18,139 nucleotides of DNA from positions 1 through 18,139 of the forward strand of contig CALBUB010000074.1 in NCBI GenBank assembly GCA_937967955.1, given 5' to 3'. Shown piece by piece: positions 1 to 7,108 of this stretch (position 1 is the stretch's first letter; each line of letters begins with the position of its first letter). The DNA is from an uncultured Bacillota bacterium (lineage in GTDB: Bacteria > Bacillota > Clostridia > Tissierellales > Tepidimicrobiaceae). The position numbers were made by a program, and so were the translations under genes. The notes beneath the pieces are model-generated. The model was not told the origin of the DNA, did no database searches, and worked only from the letters and a program-made list of their open reading frames with translations.

Positions 1-514
1 TCACATGCATAGGATGTCTAATGCTTGCTGCTATAACTTTAGTATATATGCCGTGTATTCCAAATATGTGGATTATATCCTGGACTATATTCATGCCTTC
101 ATTTCCTATATCATCTAGCCTTCCTAAGAAAGGACTTACATAACTTGCACCAGCTCTAGCTGCAAGCAATGCTTGATTTGGTGAAAATACTAAGGTTACA
201 TTAGTATTTATCCCTTCTTGGGATAAAGCATTTACAGCTTTTAAACCTTCTGCTGTCATAGGGATTTTTATTACAATATTTCTATGTATTTCAGCCAGTT
301 CTCTTGCTTCCTTTATCATTCCCTCTGCATCAAGGGATATAACTTCAGCACTTATAGGTCCATCTACTATTTCCACTATCTCTTCAATTACTTCTTTAAA
401 ATCCCTACCTTCCTTAGCTATCAAAGATGGATTAGTAGTTACTCCTGATATAACGCCCCATTGACTTATTTCTTTTATTTCATCAATATTTGCAGTATCA
501 ATATATAATTCCAT
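1..514 (-). CDS. fsa: Fructose-6-phosphate aldolase / transaldolase-like protein (partial, C-terminus off the window)
   Basis: This is a class I (Schiff-base) aldolase of the small transaldolase/FSA family, which cleaves fructose 6-phosphate or moves dihydroxyacetone units in the cytoplasm. The first 171 residues are visible and begin MELYIDTANIDEIKE, the usual family N-terminus. TNPS lies at residues 27-30, the Schiff-base lysine at K83 in VIKIPMT, and a conserved RHP motif near the end of the visible part. Family members are about 215 residues, so roughly 45 residues lie beyond base 1. The ATG at 512-514 is preceded by AAGGAG. The gene starts 25 bases after the stop of fba and is probably co-transcribed with it, which fits joint work on sugar phosphates. 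The sequence alone does not separate FSA from short transaldolases. Confidence 0.9.
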   Translation of the reverse strand, partial: MELYIDTANIDEIKEISQWGVISGVTTNPSLIAKEGRDFKEVIEEIVEIVDGPISAEVISLDAEGMIKEARELAEIHRNIVIKIPMTAEGLKAVNALSQEGINTNVTLVFSPNQALLAARAGASYVSPFLGRLDDIGNEGMNIVQDIIHIFGIHGIYTKVIAASIRHPMHV

Positions 515-539
515 TTCCTACAACTCCTTCAATAATATA

Positions 540-1391
540 TTAAGCTCTGCCGCTTGAACCAAACAGTACCATCTTTTCCTTAATAACTTCCTTCATTGCC
601 TCCCTTGCAGGGGTTAGTATCTTTCTTGGATCGATATTGTCTGGATTTTCCTTTAGGAAAGCCTTCATAGCTTGAGTAAAGGCTATTCTTAAATCTGTGT
701 CTATATTTATCTTATTGATTCCGCACTCTACTGCCTTCTTTATGGATTCTGCAGGTACTCCACTGGAACCGTGTAATACTAATGGTATGCCTACTAGTTC
801 TTTTATTTTCTTTATCCTGTCAAAATCTATATTTGGTTCTCCCTTGTATACTCCGTGAGCAGTGCCTACAGCTATAGCTAAAGAGTCTACACCCGTTTCT
901 TCTACGAATAGTTTTGCTTCAGCAGGATCTGTAAAAGTAGCATCCCTTTCATCTACTGTTATATCGTCTTCAGTTCCACCTATTTTTCCTAATTCTGCCT
1001 CTACAGAGACTCCTACTGCATGGGCTACTTCAACTACTTTCTTTGTTATGTCTATATTTTCTTGTAATGGATATCTTGAGCCGTCTATCATTACTGATGT
1101 AAAGCCGTTTCTTATACATAGCATTATCTGTTGAAAATCAGTACCATGGTCTAAGTGTAGTGCAACTGGAACTTTTGCCTTTTCAGCTGCTACTTTACCT
1201 AGGGCAGCTATATACTCAACACCTGCATATTTTATTCCTCCCTGGCTTGCTTGTAATATTACTGGGGAGTTGGTCTCTTCTGCTGCTTGGATAATAGCTT
1301 GGACAATCTCCATATTGTTTACATTAAATGCTCCAACAGCATACCCGTTTTTATTAGCATGCTCCAATATCTCTCTGCCTGTAACTAACAT
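540..1391 (-). CDS. fba: Class II fructose-1,6-bisphosphate aldolase
   Basis: This cytoplasmic zinc enzyme of glycolysis and gluconeogenesis interconverts fructose 1,6-bisphosphate with glyceraldehyde 3-phosphate and dihydroxyacetone phosphate. The 283 residues match the usual short class II length. Family motifs are intact: HLDHG at 79-83 (catalytic D81, zinc H82), EAELG at 131-135 (E133), GTAHG at 176-180 (H179 metal ligand), LHGSSG at 206-211 (H207), and the phosphate-binding NIDTD at 229-233. The ATG is preceded by AGGAGG at good spacing. It is the first gene of a pair with fsa, 25 bases apart. Its 135-base leader holds an extended -10 promoter and two inverted repeats listed separately. 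Tagatose- or ketose-bisphosphate aldolases of the same family are a less likely alternative. Confidence 0.95.
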   Translation of the reverse strand: MLVTGREILEHANKNGYAVGAFNVNNMEIVQAIIQAAEETNSPVILQASQGGIKYAGVEYIAALGKVAAEKAKVPVALHLDHGTDFQQIMLCIRNGFTSVMIDGSRYPLQENIDITKKVVEVAHAVGVSVEAELGKIGGTEDDITVDERDATFTDPAEAKLFVEETGVDSLAIAVGTAHGVYKGEPNIDFDRIKKIKELVGIPLVLHGSSGVPAESIKKAVECGINKINIDTDLRIAFTQAMKAFLKENPDNIDPRKILTPAREAMKEVIKEKMVLFGSSGRA

Positions 1392-1430
1392 ATGGTTTTT
1401 CCTCCTCTTTATATTTTATTAGGAAAATAT

Positions 1431-1458
1431 ATGGACGATCACATATGTGAGTATCCAT
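1431..1458. promoter_or_regulatory. Operator-like palindrome in the fba leader
   Basis: The core TCACATATGTGA (1439-1450) is a perfect 12-base palindrome. It is flanked by ATGGA (1431-1435) and TCCAT (1454-1458), which also pair. The element lies about 40 bases downstream of the predicted fba start of transcription and about 40 bases before the ATG. It could be a repressor site that blocks elongation or an RNA hairpin. No regulator is encoded next to it. Confidence 0.4.
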
Positions 1459-1459
1459 A

Positions 1460-1476
1460 AGCTTATTAAGTAAGCT
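1460..1476. repeat. Small inverted repeat in the fba leader
   Basis: The arms AGCTTA (1460-1465) and TAAGCT (1471-1476) are separated by five bases, directly beside the larger palindrome. Together they make the fba leader unusually rich in dyad symmetry. There is no T-run after it in the direction of fba, so it does not look like a terminator. Confidence 0.3.
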
Positions 1477-1505
1477 CCATTACGCCCTATATAGCTAACA
1501 TATTT

Positions 1506-1514
1506 ATTATATCA
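1506..1514 (-). promoter_or_regulatory. Predicted fba promoter (extended -10)
   Basis: On the minus strand this reads TGATATAAT, a perfect TATAAT with the upstream TG of an extended -10. No good TTGACA box lies at 16-18 bases, which is usual for extended -10 promoters. It falls just after the stop of the PatB-like gene and gives fba a leader of about 105 bases. Confidence 0.4.
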
Positions 1515-1526
1515 TACCTGCAAGTC

Positions 1527-2696
1527 CTAAACCATATTTATTGCTTCCTCTATTCTCTTAAGGGCCTCTTCCAATACGGAACGGGGACAGCCTATATTAA
1601 ATCTCTGGAAGGTACTTCCTTCCTCTCCAAACATCTTGCCATCGTTTAGGGCTAGCCTACATTTGTTTAGGAAAAAGTCTCTTAATTCATCAGGTTCCAT
1701 ACCTAATTCTGAACAATCAACCCATACTAAATAGGTGCCTTCTGGCTTTACTGGTTTCAATTTAGGTATATTTTTTTCTATATAATCTATGAAAAAATTC
1801 CTATTTCCTTCTAAATACTCAAGTAAAGCATCAAGCCAAGCTTCCGATTGGTTATAGCAAGCAATTAAGGCTCTTTCTCCAAATACATTAGGAGAGGATA
1901 TATGGTCTTTGTTTACTTCTTTCCTAAATTTCATTCTTAAAATTTCATTGGAAATTATTACATTAGATACTTGCAGGCCTGCTATATTGAAGGTCTTGCT
2001 TGGAGCAGTAAGCACTACAGAATTGTCCCTTATTTCATCGGATAGGCTAGCAAATACCCTATGCTTATGTCCTTTATATACTATATCAAAGTGGATTTCA
2101 TCAGATACAACTAAAATATTATTTTTAAGGCATATTTCTGCAAGCCTTAATAGTTCTTCCTCAGTCCATACCCTACCAACAGGATTATGAGGACTACATA
2201 GTATGAGCATCCTTACACCAGGGTCTATCTTCCTTTCTAAATCTTCAAAGTCCATATAGTACTTTCCATCCCTATATATTAGGGGATTTTTCACTATTCT
2301 CCTTTCATTTTCTTCAATAACCTTATAAAAGGGATGGTAGACTGGAGTCTGGATTATAATCTTATCTCCTGGTTGGGTAAAGGCTTTTATTGCATAGCTT
2401 ATGGCCGGCACAACTCCTGGGGTGTAAGTTATCCATTCTTTTTCTATATGCCAATTATGCCTTCTTTTCATCCAACTGATGACGGCTTCATAGTATTCAT
2501 CAGATATAAAGTTGTAGCCGTATACACCATGGTAAGCCCTTTCAATTAATGCTTTTATTACTTCAGGTGGTGATTCAAAATCCATATCGGCTACCCATAA
2601 AGGCAGTAGGTCCTCCCGGCCATATAGTTTCTTAAGGCTATCCCATTTTGAGGAAATGGTTCCCCGCCTATTTATAATTTTATCGAAATTGTACAT
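1527..2696 (-). CDS. MalY/PatB-family PLP-dependent C-S beta-lyase or aminotransferase
   Basis: This is a fold-type I PLP enzyme of the MalY/PatB group. Members are typically cystathionine or cysteine-S-conjugate beta-lyases that release a thiol, pyruvate and ammonia. The chosen start gives 389 residues, the normal family length. Visible features are LPLWVADMDF at 31-40 (family N-terminal signature), CSPHNPVGRVW at 167-177, SDEIHFD at 198-204 (aspartate that contacts the pyridine nitrogen), and SKTFNIAG at 233-240 with K234 as the PLP lysine. An ATG 11 codons upstream overlaps the predicted -10 box and lacks a ribosome site, so the ATG at 2694-2696, preceded by GGGGGAG, was preferred. The gene stands alone between fba and the ABC transporter genes. 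The exact substrate is not visible. Confidence 0.9.
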   Translation of the reverse strand: MYNFDKIINRRGTISSKWDSLKKLYGREDLLPLWVADMDFESPPEVIKALIERAYHGVYGYNFISDEYYEAVISWMKRRHNWHIEKEWITYTPGVVPAISYAIKAFTQPGDKIIIQTPVYHPFYKVIEENERRIVKNPLIYRDGKYYMDFEDLERKIDPGVRMLILCSPHNPVGRVWTEEELLRLAEICLKNNILVVSDEIHFDIVYKGHKHRVFASLSDEIRDNSVVLTAPSKTFNIAGLQVSNVIISNEILRMKFRKEVNKDHISSPNVFGERALIACYNQSEAWLDALLEYLEGNRNFFIDYIEKNIPKLKPVKPEGTYLVWVDCSELGMEPDELRDFFLNKCRLALNDGKMFGEEGSTFQRFNIGCPRSVLEEALKRIEEAINMV

Positions 2697-2704
2697 TCTT
2701 TTAT

Positions 2705-2711
2705 CTCCCCC
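2705..2711 (-). promoter_or_regulatory. Ribosome binding site deciding the PatB-like start
   Basis: GGGGGAG on the minus strand lies eight bases before the ATG at 2696. The alternative ATG at 2729 has nothing similar upstream, so this site fixes the start. Confidence 0.7.
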
Positions 2712-2729
2712 GCTTGTATAATTATACAT

Positions 2730-2738
2730 ATTATACCA
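2730..2738 (-). promoter_or_regulatory. Predicted promoter of the PatB-like gene (extended -10)
   Basis: The minus strand reads TGGTATAAT, a perfect -10 with an extended TG. No convincing -35 is seen. Transcription from here would begin about 25 bases before the chosen ATG, leaving just room for the ribosome site. Confidence 0.45.
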
Positions 2739-2824
2739 TAAAATGATGGTAAACTTTAGGAAAATTAGTAGGCTTAAACCTTAATAGTAGGATTTCCAAT
2801 ATACAGTAGCATAAGTCATCCCAT

Positions 2825-2854
2825 AAAAAAATAGGACAACACTCCCTGTCCTAT
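2825..2854 (-). terminator. Terminator of the marR-ABC exporter unit
   Basis: The arms ATAGGACA (2831-2838) and TGTCCTAT (2847-2854) pair around an eight-base loop. On the minus strand they are followed by a run of seven T (2825-2831). The stem overlaps the stop codon of the second ABC gene. Confidence 0.85.
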
Positions 2855-4677
2855 TCTAATTCTATTTGCCCAGTATTTAAGGCATAATAGCGGCCTCCTA
2901 ATTTCATAAGCTCCTCATGGCTTCCTCTTTCTATTATCTCCCCATTTTCCAATACCATTATAGCATCTGCATCCCTTACAGTAGACAATCTATGGGCAAT
3001 AACGAAGGTGGTTCTGCCTTCCATTAGCTTATCCATTCCTTCCGATATGAGCTTTTCTGTTCTAGTATCTATGGAAGAAGTAGCTTCATCTAGTATCAAT
3101 ATGGTTGGATTGGCTATGGCTGCCCTAGCTATGGATAATAGCTGCCTTTCTCCTTGAGATAGATTGCCTCCATCGGCAGTTAGCATTGTATCATAACCTT
3201 CAGGTAAATTGTTGATAAAATAGTGGGCATTGGCTAGTTTAGCTGCTTCTATTACTTCTTCATCTGTAGCAGTAAGTTTTCCATATCTAATATTGTCTGC
3301 CACTGTTCCTTCAAATAAGTGTACATCTTGAAGAACTACACTCATGGTACTTCTTAAATCAAACTTATTTATTCGCCTTATATCGATTCCATCATAGAGT
3401 ATTTCCCCTTCATTTATTTCATAGAATCTATTTATTAGGTTGGTTATGGTAGTCTTACCTGCTCCAGTAGAGCCTACTAAGGCTATCTTTTGACCTGGTT
3501 TTGCATATAGGTTTATATTTTTTAGTACCATCTTATCCTCTGTGTAGCCAAAGGTTACATTGTTAAATGTAATGTGTCCCCTAAGGGGTACCATTTCATA
3601 ACTGCCATCTGCTTTAGGCACCTTCCAGTACTGCTTTCCATCTTCTCCTTTTACTAGCCTTACATCCCCTTTATCTACTTCTACTTTTTCATCTAGTATG
3701 TTGAATATCCTCTCTGCACCAGCTAAGGCTGCAAACAAGGTATTAAGCTGGTTAGATACTTGGGTAATAGGACGGGATATGCTCCTTGTATATTGTAAGA
3801 AGGCTGCAATATTACCTACAGTCATCCTATTAGCCATAACAAGAAAGGCCCCCAAAGTGGAAACTAAAGCATAAAGTACAAAGGATAGATTACCCATAAT
3901 AGGCATAAGCATTACTCCATAGGTGGAGGCTCGGGTGCTGGCCTGACGAAGTTCTTCATTTTTAGCTATGAAGGTTTCAATGGCCCTATCCTCATAGTTA
4001 AACACCTTAACTACCTTTTGGCCTGACAGCATCTCTTCCACATAGCCATTCATATCTGCTAAAGCTGCTTGCTGATATCTGAAGCTGGCTGCTGACCTTT
4101 TTCCTACATATCTTATGGCTCCAAACATGACAAAGAGCATACCTACAACCACCAGTGTTAGTATGGGGCTTAAGGCTATCATAACAGCAAAGGTACCTAC
4201 TACACTTATTATGGATAATACTACTTGGCCTACACTTTGCTCTAGAGTTTGATTAAGCATATCTACGTCATTAGTAAAGGTAGACATTAGCTCCCCATGG
4301 GCATGGGTATCAAAGAAGGATACAGGCAGCTGTTCCATATGGGCAAACATATCTTGGCGAATTTTATGGATAGTCCTTTGGGCAAGTCTTGCCATAAATA
4401 AGTTTCCAAAGTATTGGCAGGCAGAAATAGTTAGTACAAGAACTACCATTATCATAATGTACTTTATGAACAAATTCATATTTTCATGTACCACCAGTGA
4501 ATCTATAATAGGGCTTAGCATGGCATTGGCCAATATGGTGGCAACAGATGAAAGTATTATAAATAATACTCCCGAAAAGAATAAAATTCTATTAAACTTA
4601 AAATAGCTAAATAGCCTTTTAATAGTCTTTACAGGGTCTCTAGGTCTTAAGCTTTTTACCTTTCCATGGCCTTTCAT
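2851..4677 (-). CDS. ABC exporter half-transporter (TMD-NBD), subunit with canonical Walker motifs
   Basis: This 608-residue type IV ABC half-transporter has a six-helix membrane domain (about residues 30-320) followed by an ATPase domain (about 370-600). It should act at the cell membrane as a dimer with the product of the preceding gene, probably exporting hydrophobic drugs, lipids or peptides. Walker A is GSTGAGKT at 402-409, the Q-loop glutamine is in VVLQD near 450, Walker B is ILILDE at 526-531 with catalytic E531, and the switch histidine is H562. The signature is changed to LSQGE (506-510). A polar insert at about 335-368, between the domains, is also notable. The ATG overlaps the previous stop as ATGA, with GGGGTG upstream, so translation is probably coupled. 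The substrate cannot be read from the sequence. Confidence 0.93.
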   Translation of the reverse strand: MKGHGKVKSLRPRDPVKTIKRLFSYFKFNRILFFSGVLFIILSSVATILANAMLSPIIDSLVVHENMNLFIKYIMIMVVLVLTISACQYFGNLFMARLAQRTIHKIRQDMFAHMEQLPVSFFDTHAHGELMSTFTNDVDMLNQTLEQSVGQVVLSIISVVGTFAVMIALSPILTLVVVGMLFVMFGAIRYVGKRSAASFRYQQAALADMNGYVEEMLSGQKVVKVFNYEDRAIETFIAKNEELRQASTRASTYGVMLMPIMGNLSFVLYALVSTLGAFLVMANRMTVGNIAAFLQYTRSISRPITQVSNQLNTLFAALAGAERIFNILDEKVEVDKGDVRLVKGEDGKQYWKVPKADGSYEMVPLRGHITFNNVTFGYTEDKMVLKNINLYAKPGQKIALVGSTGAGKTTITNLINRFYEINEGEILYDGIDIRRINKFDLRSTMSVVLQDVHLFEGTVADNIRYGKLTATDEEVIEAAKLANAHYFINNLPEGYDTMLTADGGNLSQGERQLLSIARAAIANPTILILDEATSSIDTRTEKLISEGMDKLMEGRTTFVIAHRLSTVRDADAIMVLENGEIIERGSHEELMKLGGRYYALNTGQIELE

Positions 4678-6398
4678 TGCTTAATCACCCCTTTTTGTTG
4701 GGACTCGTATATTTCTCTATATATTGGAGAGGTATCTAGAAGGGTCTTGTGGTCTCCTATTGCTTCAAGCCTTCCTTCATGCATTACTAGTATTTTATCT
4801 GCCTTTTCTATGGAAGAAATCCTCTGAGCAATTATTATCTTAGTTACATCCTTTAGTTCTTCTTTAAATACCTTTTGTATTTTAGCATCAGTAGTCATAT
4901 CTACGGCACTAGTGGAATCATCTAGTATCAGTATTTTAGGAGATTTTAACAAAGCCCTGGCTATACACAGCCTTTGCCTTTGGCCACCAGAGAAATTGGC
5001 TCCCCCTTGTTCTACCCAGTGGTCTAACCCATCTTCATATTTTGAAACAAATTCCCAGGCTTGAGCCTTTTTCAGGGCTTCAATTATCTCTTCATCGGTA
5101 GCATCCCTTTTACCCCACTGCATATTTTCCCTTAGGGTACCAGAAAAGAGGGTGTTCTTTTGCAGTACAAAGGCTACCTGCTCTCTTAATGCCACCAAAT
5201 CGTACTCCCTAACATCCCTACCTCCTACTATAACTGAACCTTCCGTTACATCATAAAGCCTTGGAATCAGCTGAACTAAGGTGGTCTTAGATGAGCCAGT
5301 AGAGCCTACAATGCCTAATGTTTCACCAGAAGCCACATGGAAGTTTATATCCTTTAAGGTCCTTTCCCTACTGCCAGGATAGATAAAGTTTACATCTTTG
5401 AAAATTATGGAGCCGTCTTTTAGCTCTGTGGCCCCCTTTAAAGGCTCCTTTATTTCCGATTCAGTTTCTAATACTTCTATAATCCTACCTCCTGAAGCTA
5501 TACCACGCATCAGCTGCATGAAGAAGAAGGAAATCATCATAAGGGATATTAACACTTGGATTATATAGGTGATAAAGGAAATAAGCTCTCCACTACCCAT
5601 AGTACCTGCTACTACTTGCCTTCCACCAAACCACAGTACTGCAATAATTGTGGAATAAATTGTTAAGTTGAGTATTGGAAATAGTAATATAATGATAGAA
5701 ATAGCTCTTAAGGCAGTATCCTTTAAAGCATCATTTCTCTTTTGAAACTTTTCTTCTTCAAATTCCTGCCTATTGAAAGCTTTTACTACTCTAATACCTG
5801 TTAAGTTTTCTTGAATAACTGCATTTACCCGGTCAACTCTATGCTGAAGTTTTCTAAATAGAGGGCCGGCTTTAAAAAGAATTAAGCCTACAGATAGGGC
5901 TGTAAAGGGTATGGCTACCATGAAGACCCTTGCTAAATATGGATTTATTCTAAAGGACATTATTAAGGCCATAGTCATTAGAAAAGGTGCCCTTATAGCC
6001 ATACGCAGACTCATCATAGTTACCTGGCCTAGAATATTGCAGTCGTTGGTAACTCTGGTTATAAGAGAGGAAACACTAAATTTGTCTAGATTGGCAAAAG
6101 AAAAGCTCTGAATCTTTTTGAAAACTGCCTTTCTAATTTCTGCTGCAAAGCCATAACCTGCTCTAGCACCAGCATGGGCACTTATTATACCAAAGGTCAT
6201 ACCCAATAAAGCTACTACTACCATTAGGCCTCCAGTTTTTACTATATAATTAATATCCCTATTTGCAATGCCTATATCCACTATCCTGGACATTAGATAG
6301 GGGATTAATACATCTCCAAAAACTTCTAGTATCATCATTAGGGGAGAAAGTAAGGCAAAGCCTATGTATTTTCTCATATAGGGTAATAGCTTTCTCAA
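4674..6398 (-). CDS. ABC exporter half-transporter, subunit with degenerate ATP site (TTG start)
   Basis: This 574-residue type IV half-transporter has six membrane segments in the first 300 residues and an ATPase domain from about 330. It is the partner of the 608-residue subunit. Its own site is degenerate: Walker A is GSTGSSKT (365-372, S370 for the usual G), Walker B ends ILILDD with D494 in place of the catalytic glutamate, and the switch histidine is replaced by Q525 in IAQR. Its signature FSGGQ (469-473) is close to standard and should complete the active site of the partner. This is the pattern known from heterodimeric exporters such as TM287/288 and BmrC/BmrD. The start codon is TTG, supported by AGGAGGG five bases upstream. 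The gene lies 14 bases after marR, which suggests control by that regulator. Confidence 0.93.
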   Translation of the reverse strand: MRKLLPYMRKYIGFALLSPLMMILEVFGDVLIPYLMSRIVDIGIANRDINYIVKTGGLMVVVALLGMTFGIISAHAGARAGYGFAAEIRKAVFKKIQSFSFANLDKFSVSSLITRVTNDCNILGQVTMMSLRMAIRAPFLMTMALIMSFRINPYLARVFMVAIPFTALSVGLILFKAGPLFRKLQHRVDRVNAVIQENLTGIRVVKAFNRQEFEEEKFQKRNDALKDTALRAISIIILLFPILNLTIYSTIIAVLWFGGRQVVAGTMGSGELISFITYIIQVLISLMMISFFFMQLMRGIASGGRIIEVLETESEIKEPLKGATELKDGSIIFKDVNFIYPGSRERTLKDINFHVASGETLGIVGSTGSSKTTLVQLIPRLYDVTEGSVIVGGRDVREYDLVALREQVAFVLQKNTLFSGTLRENMQWGKRDATDEEIIEALKKAQAWEFVSKYEDGLDHWVEQGGANFSGGQRQRLCIARALLKSPKILILDDSTSAVDMTTDAKIQKVFKEELKDVTKIIIAQRISSIEKADKILVMHEGRLEAIGDHKTLLDTSPIYREIYESQQKGVIKQ

Positions 6399-6403
6399 AA
6401 TAT

Positions 6404-6410
6404 CCCTCCT
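6404..6410 (-). promoter_or_regulatory. Ribosome binding site supporting a TTG start
   Basis: AGGAGGG on the minus strand stands five bases before TTG (6396-6398). The next in-frame methionine is at residue 8, inside the predicted N-terminal helix and too far from this site. TTG is therefore the likely initiator. Confidence 0.75.
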
Positions 6411-6412
6411 AG

Positions 6413-6859
6413 TTAATTAGGCTTGCTTAAATCTATCAATATACCATCTAAGTTGCTACTTATTTTATTTAAAAATTCACTGGCCTTAGTTAATTCATCT
6501 AAATGAAAGCCTTTAAATACAGCCTTTATTATCTGATTTAAATAAGCCTCATATTCCTTTACTACTCCTTTACCCTTTTCCGTTATCACTAATATATTAC
6601 ACCTGCCATCTATTGGAGACTGGATCTGTTCTACCATATTAAGCTCTATTAGCTTCTTTATTGAAATGCTCATGGCCCCTTCCGTTAATCTCATCTCTTT
6701 AGCCAATTCCTTCTGGGTAGTATTAGGCCTATTTATTATTAATGTCAAAAGGTATATTAGACCAAGGGTTAGCTGGTATTCATCAAATTTCTTCTGCATG
6801 ATACTAAATACTTTCTGATTGATTTCCTTTAGCTTCATAATTAGGTTTTTTTCAATCAT
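6413..6859 (-). CDS. MarR-family transcriptional regulator
   Basis: This 148-residue winged helix-turn-helix protein is of MarR size. The helix-turn-helix spans about residues 48-72 (TQKELAKEMRLTEGAMS, then the recognition helix). The wing follows at 81-96 as SPIDGRCNILVITEKG, with the D-x-R motif typical of the family. Terminal helices would form the dimer interface. MarR proteins usually repress their own operon and let go when a ligand binds. The position immediately upstream of two ABC exporter genes suggests a drug- or stress-induced efflux unit, which is an inference. The ATG has GGAGG upstream at good spacing. A paired inverted repeat around its promoter is a candidate operator. Confidence 0.9.
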   Translation of the reverse strand: MIEKNLIMKLKEINQKVFSIMQKKFDEYQLTLGLIYLLTLIINRPNTTQKELAKEMRLTEGAMSISIKKLIELNMVEQIQSPIDGRCNILVITEKGKGVVKEYEAYLNQIIKAVFKGFHLDELTKASEFLNKISSNLDGILIDLSKPN

Positions 6860-6885
6860 AGTATATCCTCCAAGCCTTTCTAAAA

Positions 6886-6934
6886 AGTTGACATAATACT
6901 TTAATGCTAAACTATTTTTTTATACTTGTCAACT
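6886..6934. promoter_or_regulatory. Widely spaced inverted repeat around the marR promoter (candidate operator)
   Basis: AGTTGACA (6886-6893) and TGTCAACT (6927-6934) are exact inverted copies separated by 33 bases. The right copy contains the -35 box of the predicted marR promoter, and the left copy lies near its start of transcription. Such placement suits autoregulation by MarR, but binding is not shown. Confidence 0.4.
6904..6932 (-). promoter_or_regulatory. Predicted promoter of the marR-ABC operon
   Basis: The minus strand has a perfect -35 TTGACA (6927-6932), a 17-base spacer, and TAGCAT (6904-6909) as a weaker -10. The start would be near 6897, giving a leader of nearly 40 bases with GGAGG before the marR ATG. 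Confidence 0.5.
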
Positions 6935-7030
6935 GATTATGGCAAATTAATGACATAGTATGTAAGAACTGACATTTTTATTTTACCCCTTTGGAGGCAG
7001 TTTAGCCCAATTATTTATGACTTTAAAACT

Positions 7031-7048
7031 TATGGCAAAATTGCCATA
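7031..7048. repeat. Inverted repeat TATGGCAA / TTGCCATA
   Basis: Eight-base arms (7031-7038 and 7041-7048) are separated by AA. A further half-site copy, TTATGGCAAA, occurs at 6937-6946 near the marR -35 region and again at 7030-7039. The repeat lacks a T-run in the minus direction. It may be a protein site or part of the neighbouring terminator region. Confidence 0.3.
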
Positions 7049-7090
7049 AAAAAGGACTCCCCCTATGTAAACATACAGTATGGAGTCCTT
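7048..7090 (-). terminator. Terminator after iadA
   Basis: The arms AAGGACTCC (7052-7060) and GGAGTCCTT (7082-7090) enclose an inner stem TATGT/ACATA (7064-7068, 7071-7075). On the minus strand the outer stem ends in a T-rich run. It lies 18 bases beyond the iadA stop and closes the four-gene unit. Confidence 0.8.
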
Positions 7091-7108
7091 CCTTTAGTCT
7101 ACTAAAGC

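Noticed and set aside
2697..2729. Eleven-codon N-terminal extension of the PatB-like gene
   Set aside because: Its ATG overlaps the predicted -10 box and lacks a ribosome site, while the downstream ATG has GGGGGAG and matches the family N-terminus.
6888..6916. Plus-strand promoter beginning with TTGACA at 6888
   Set aside because: The hexamer at 17 bases is a poor -10, and no plus-strand gene follows; it is better seen as one arm of the marR inverted repeat.
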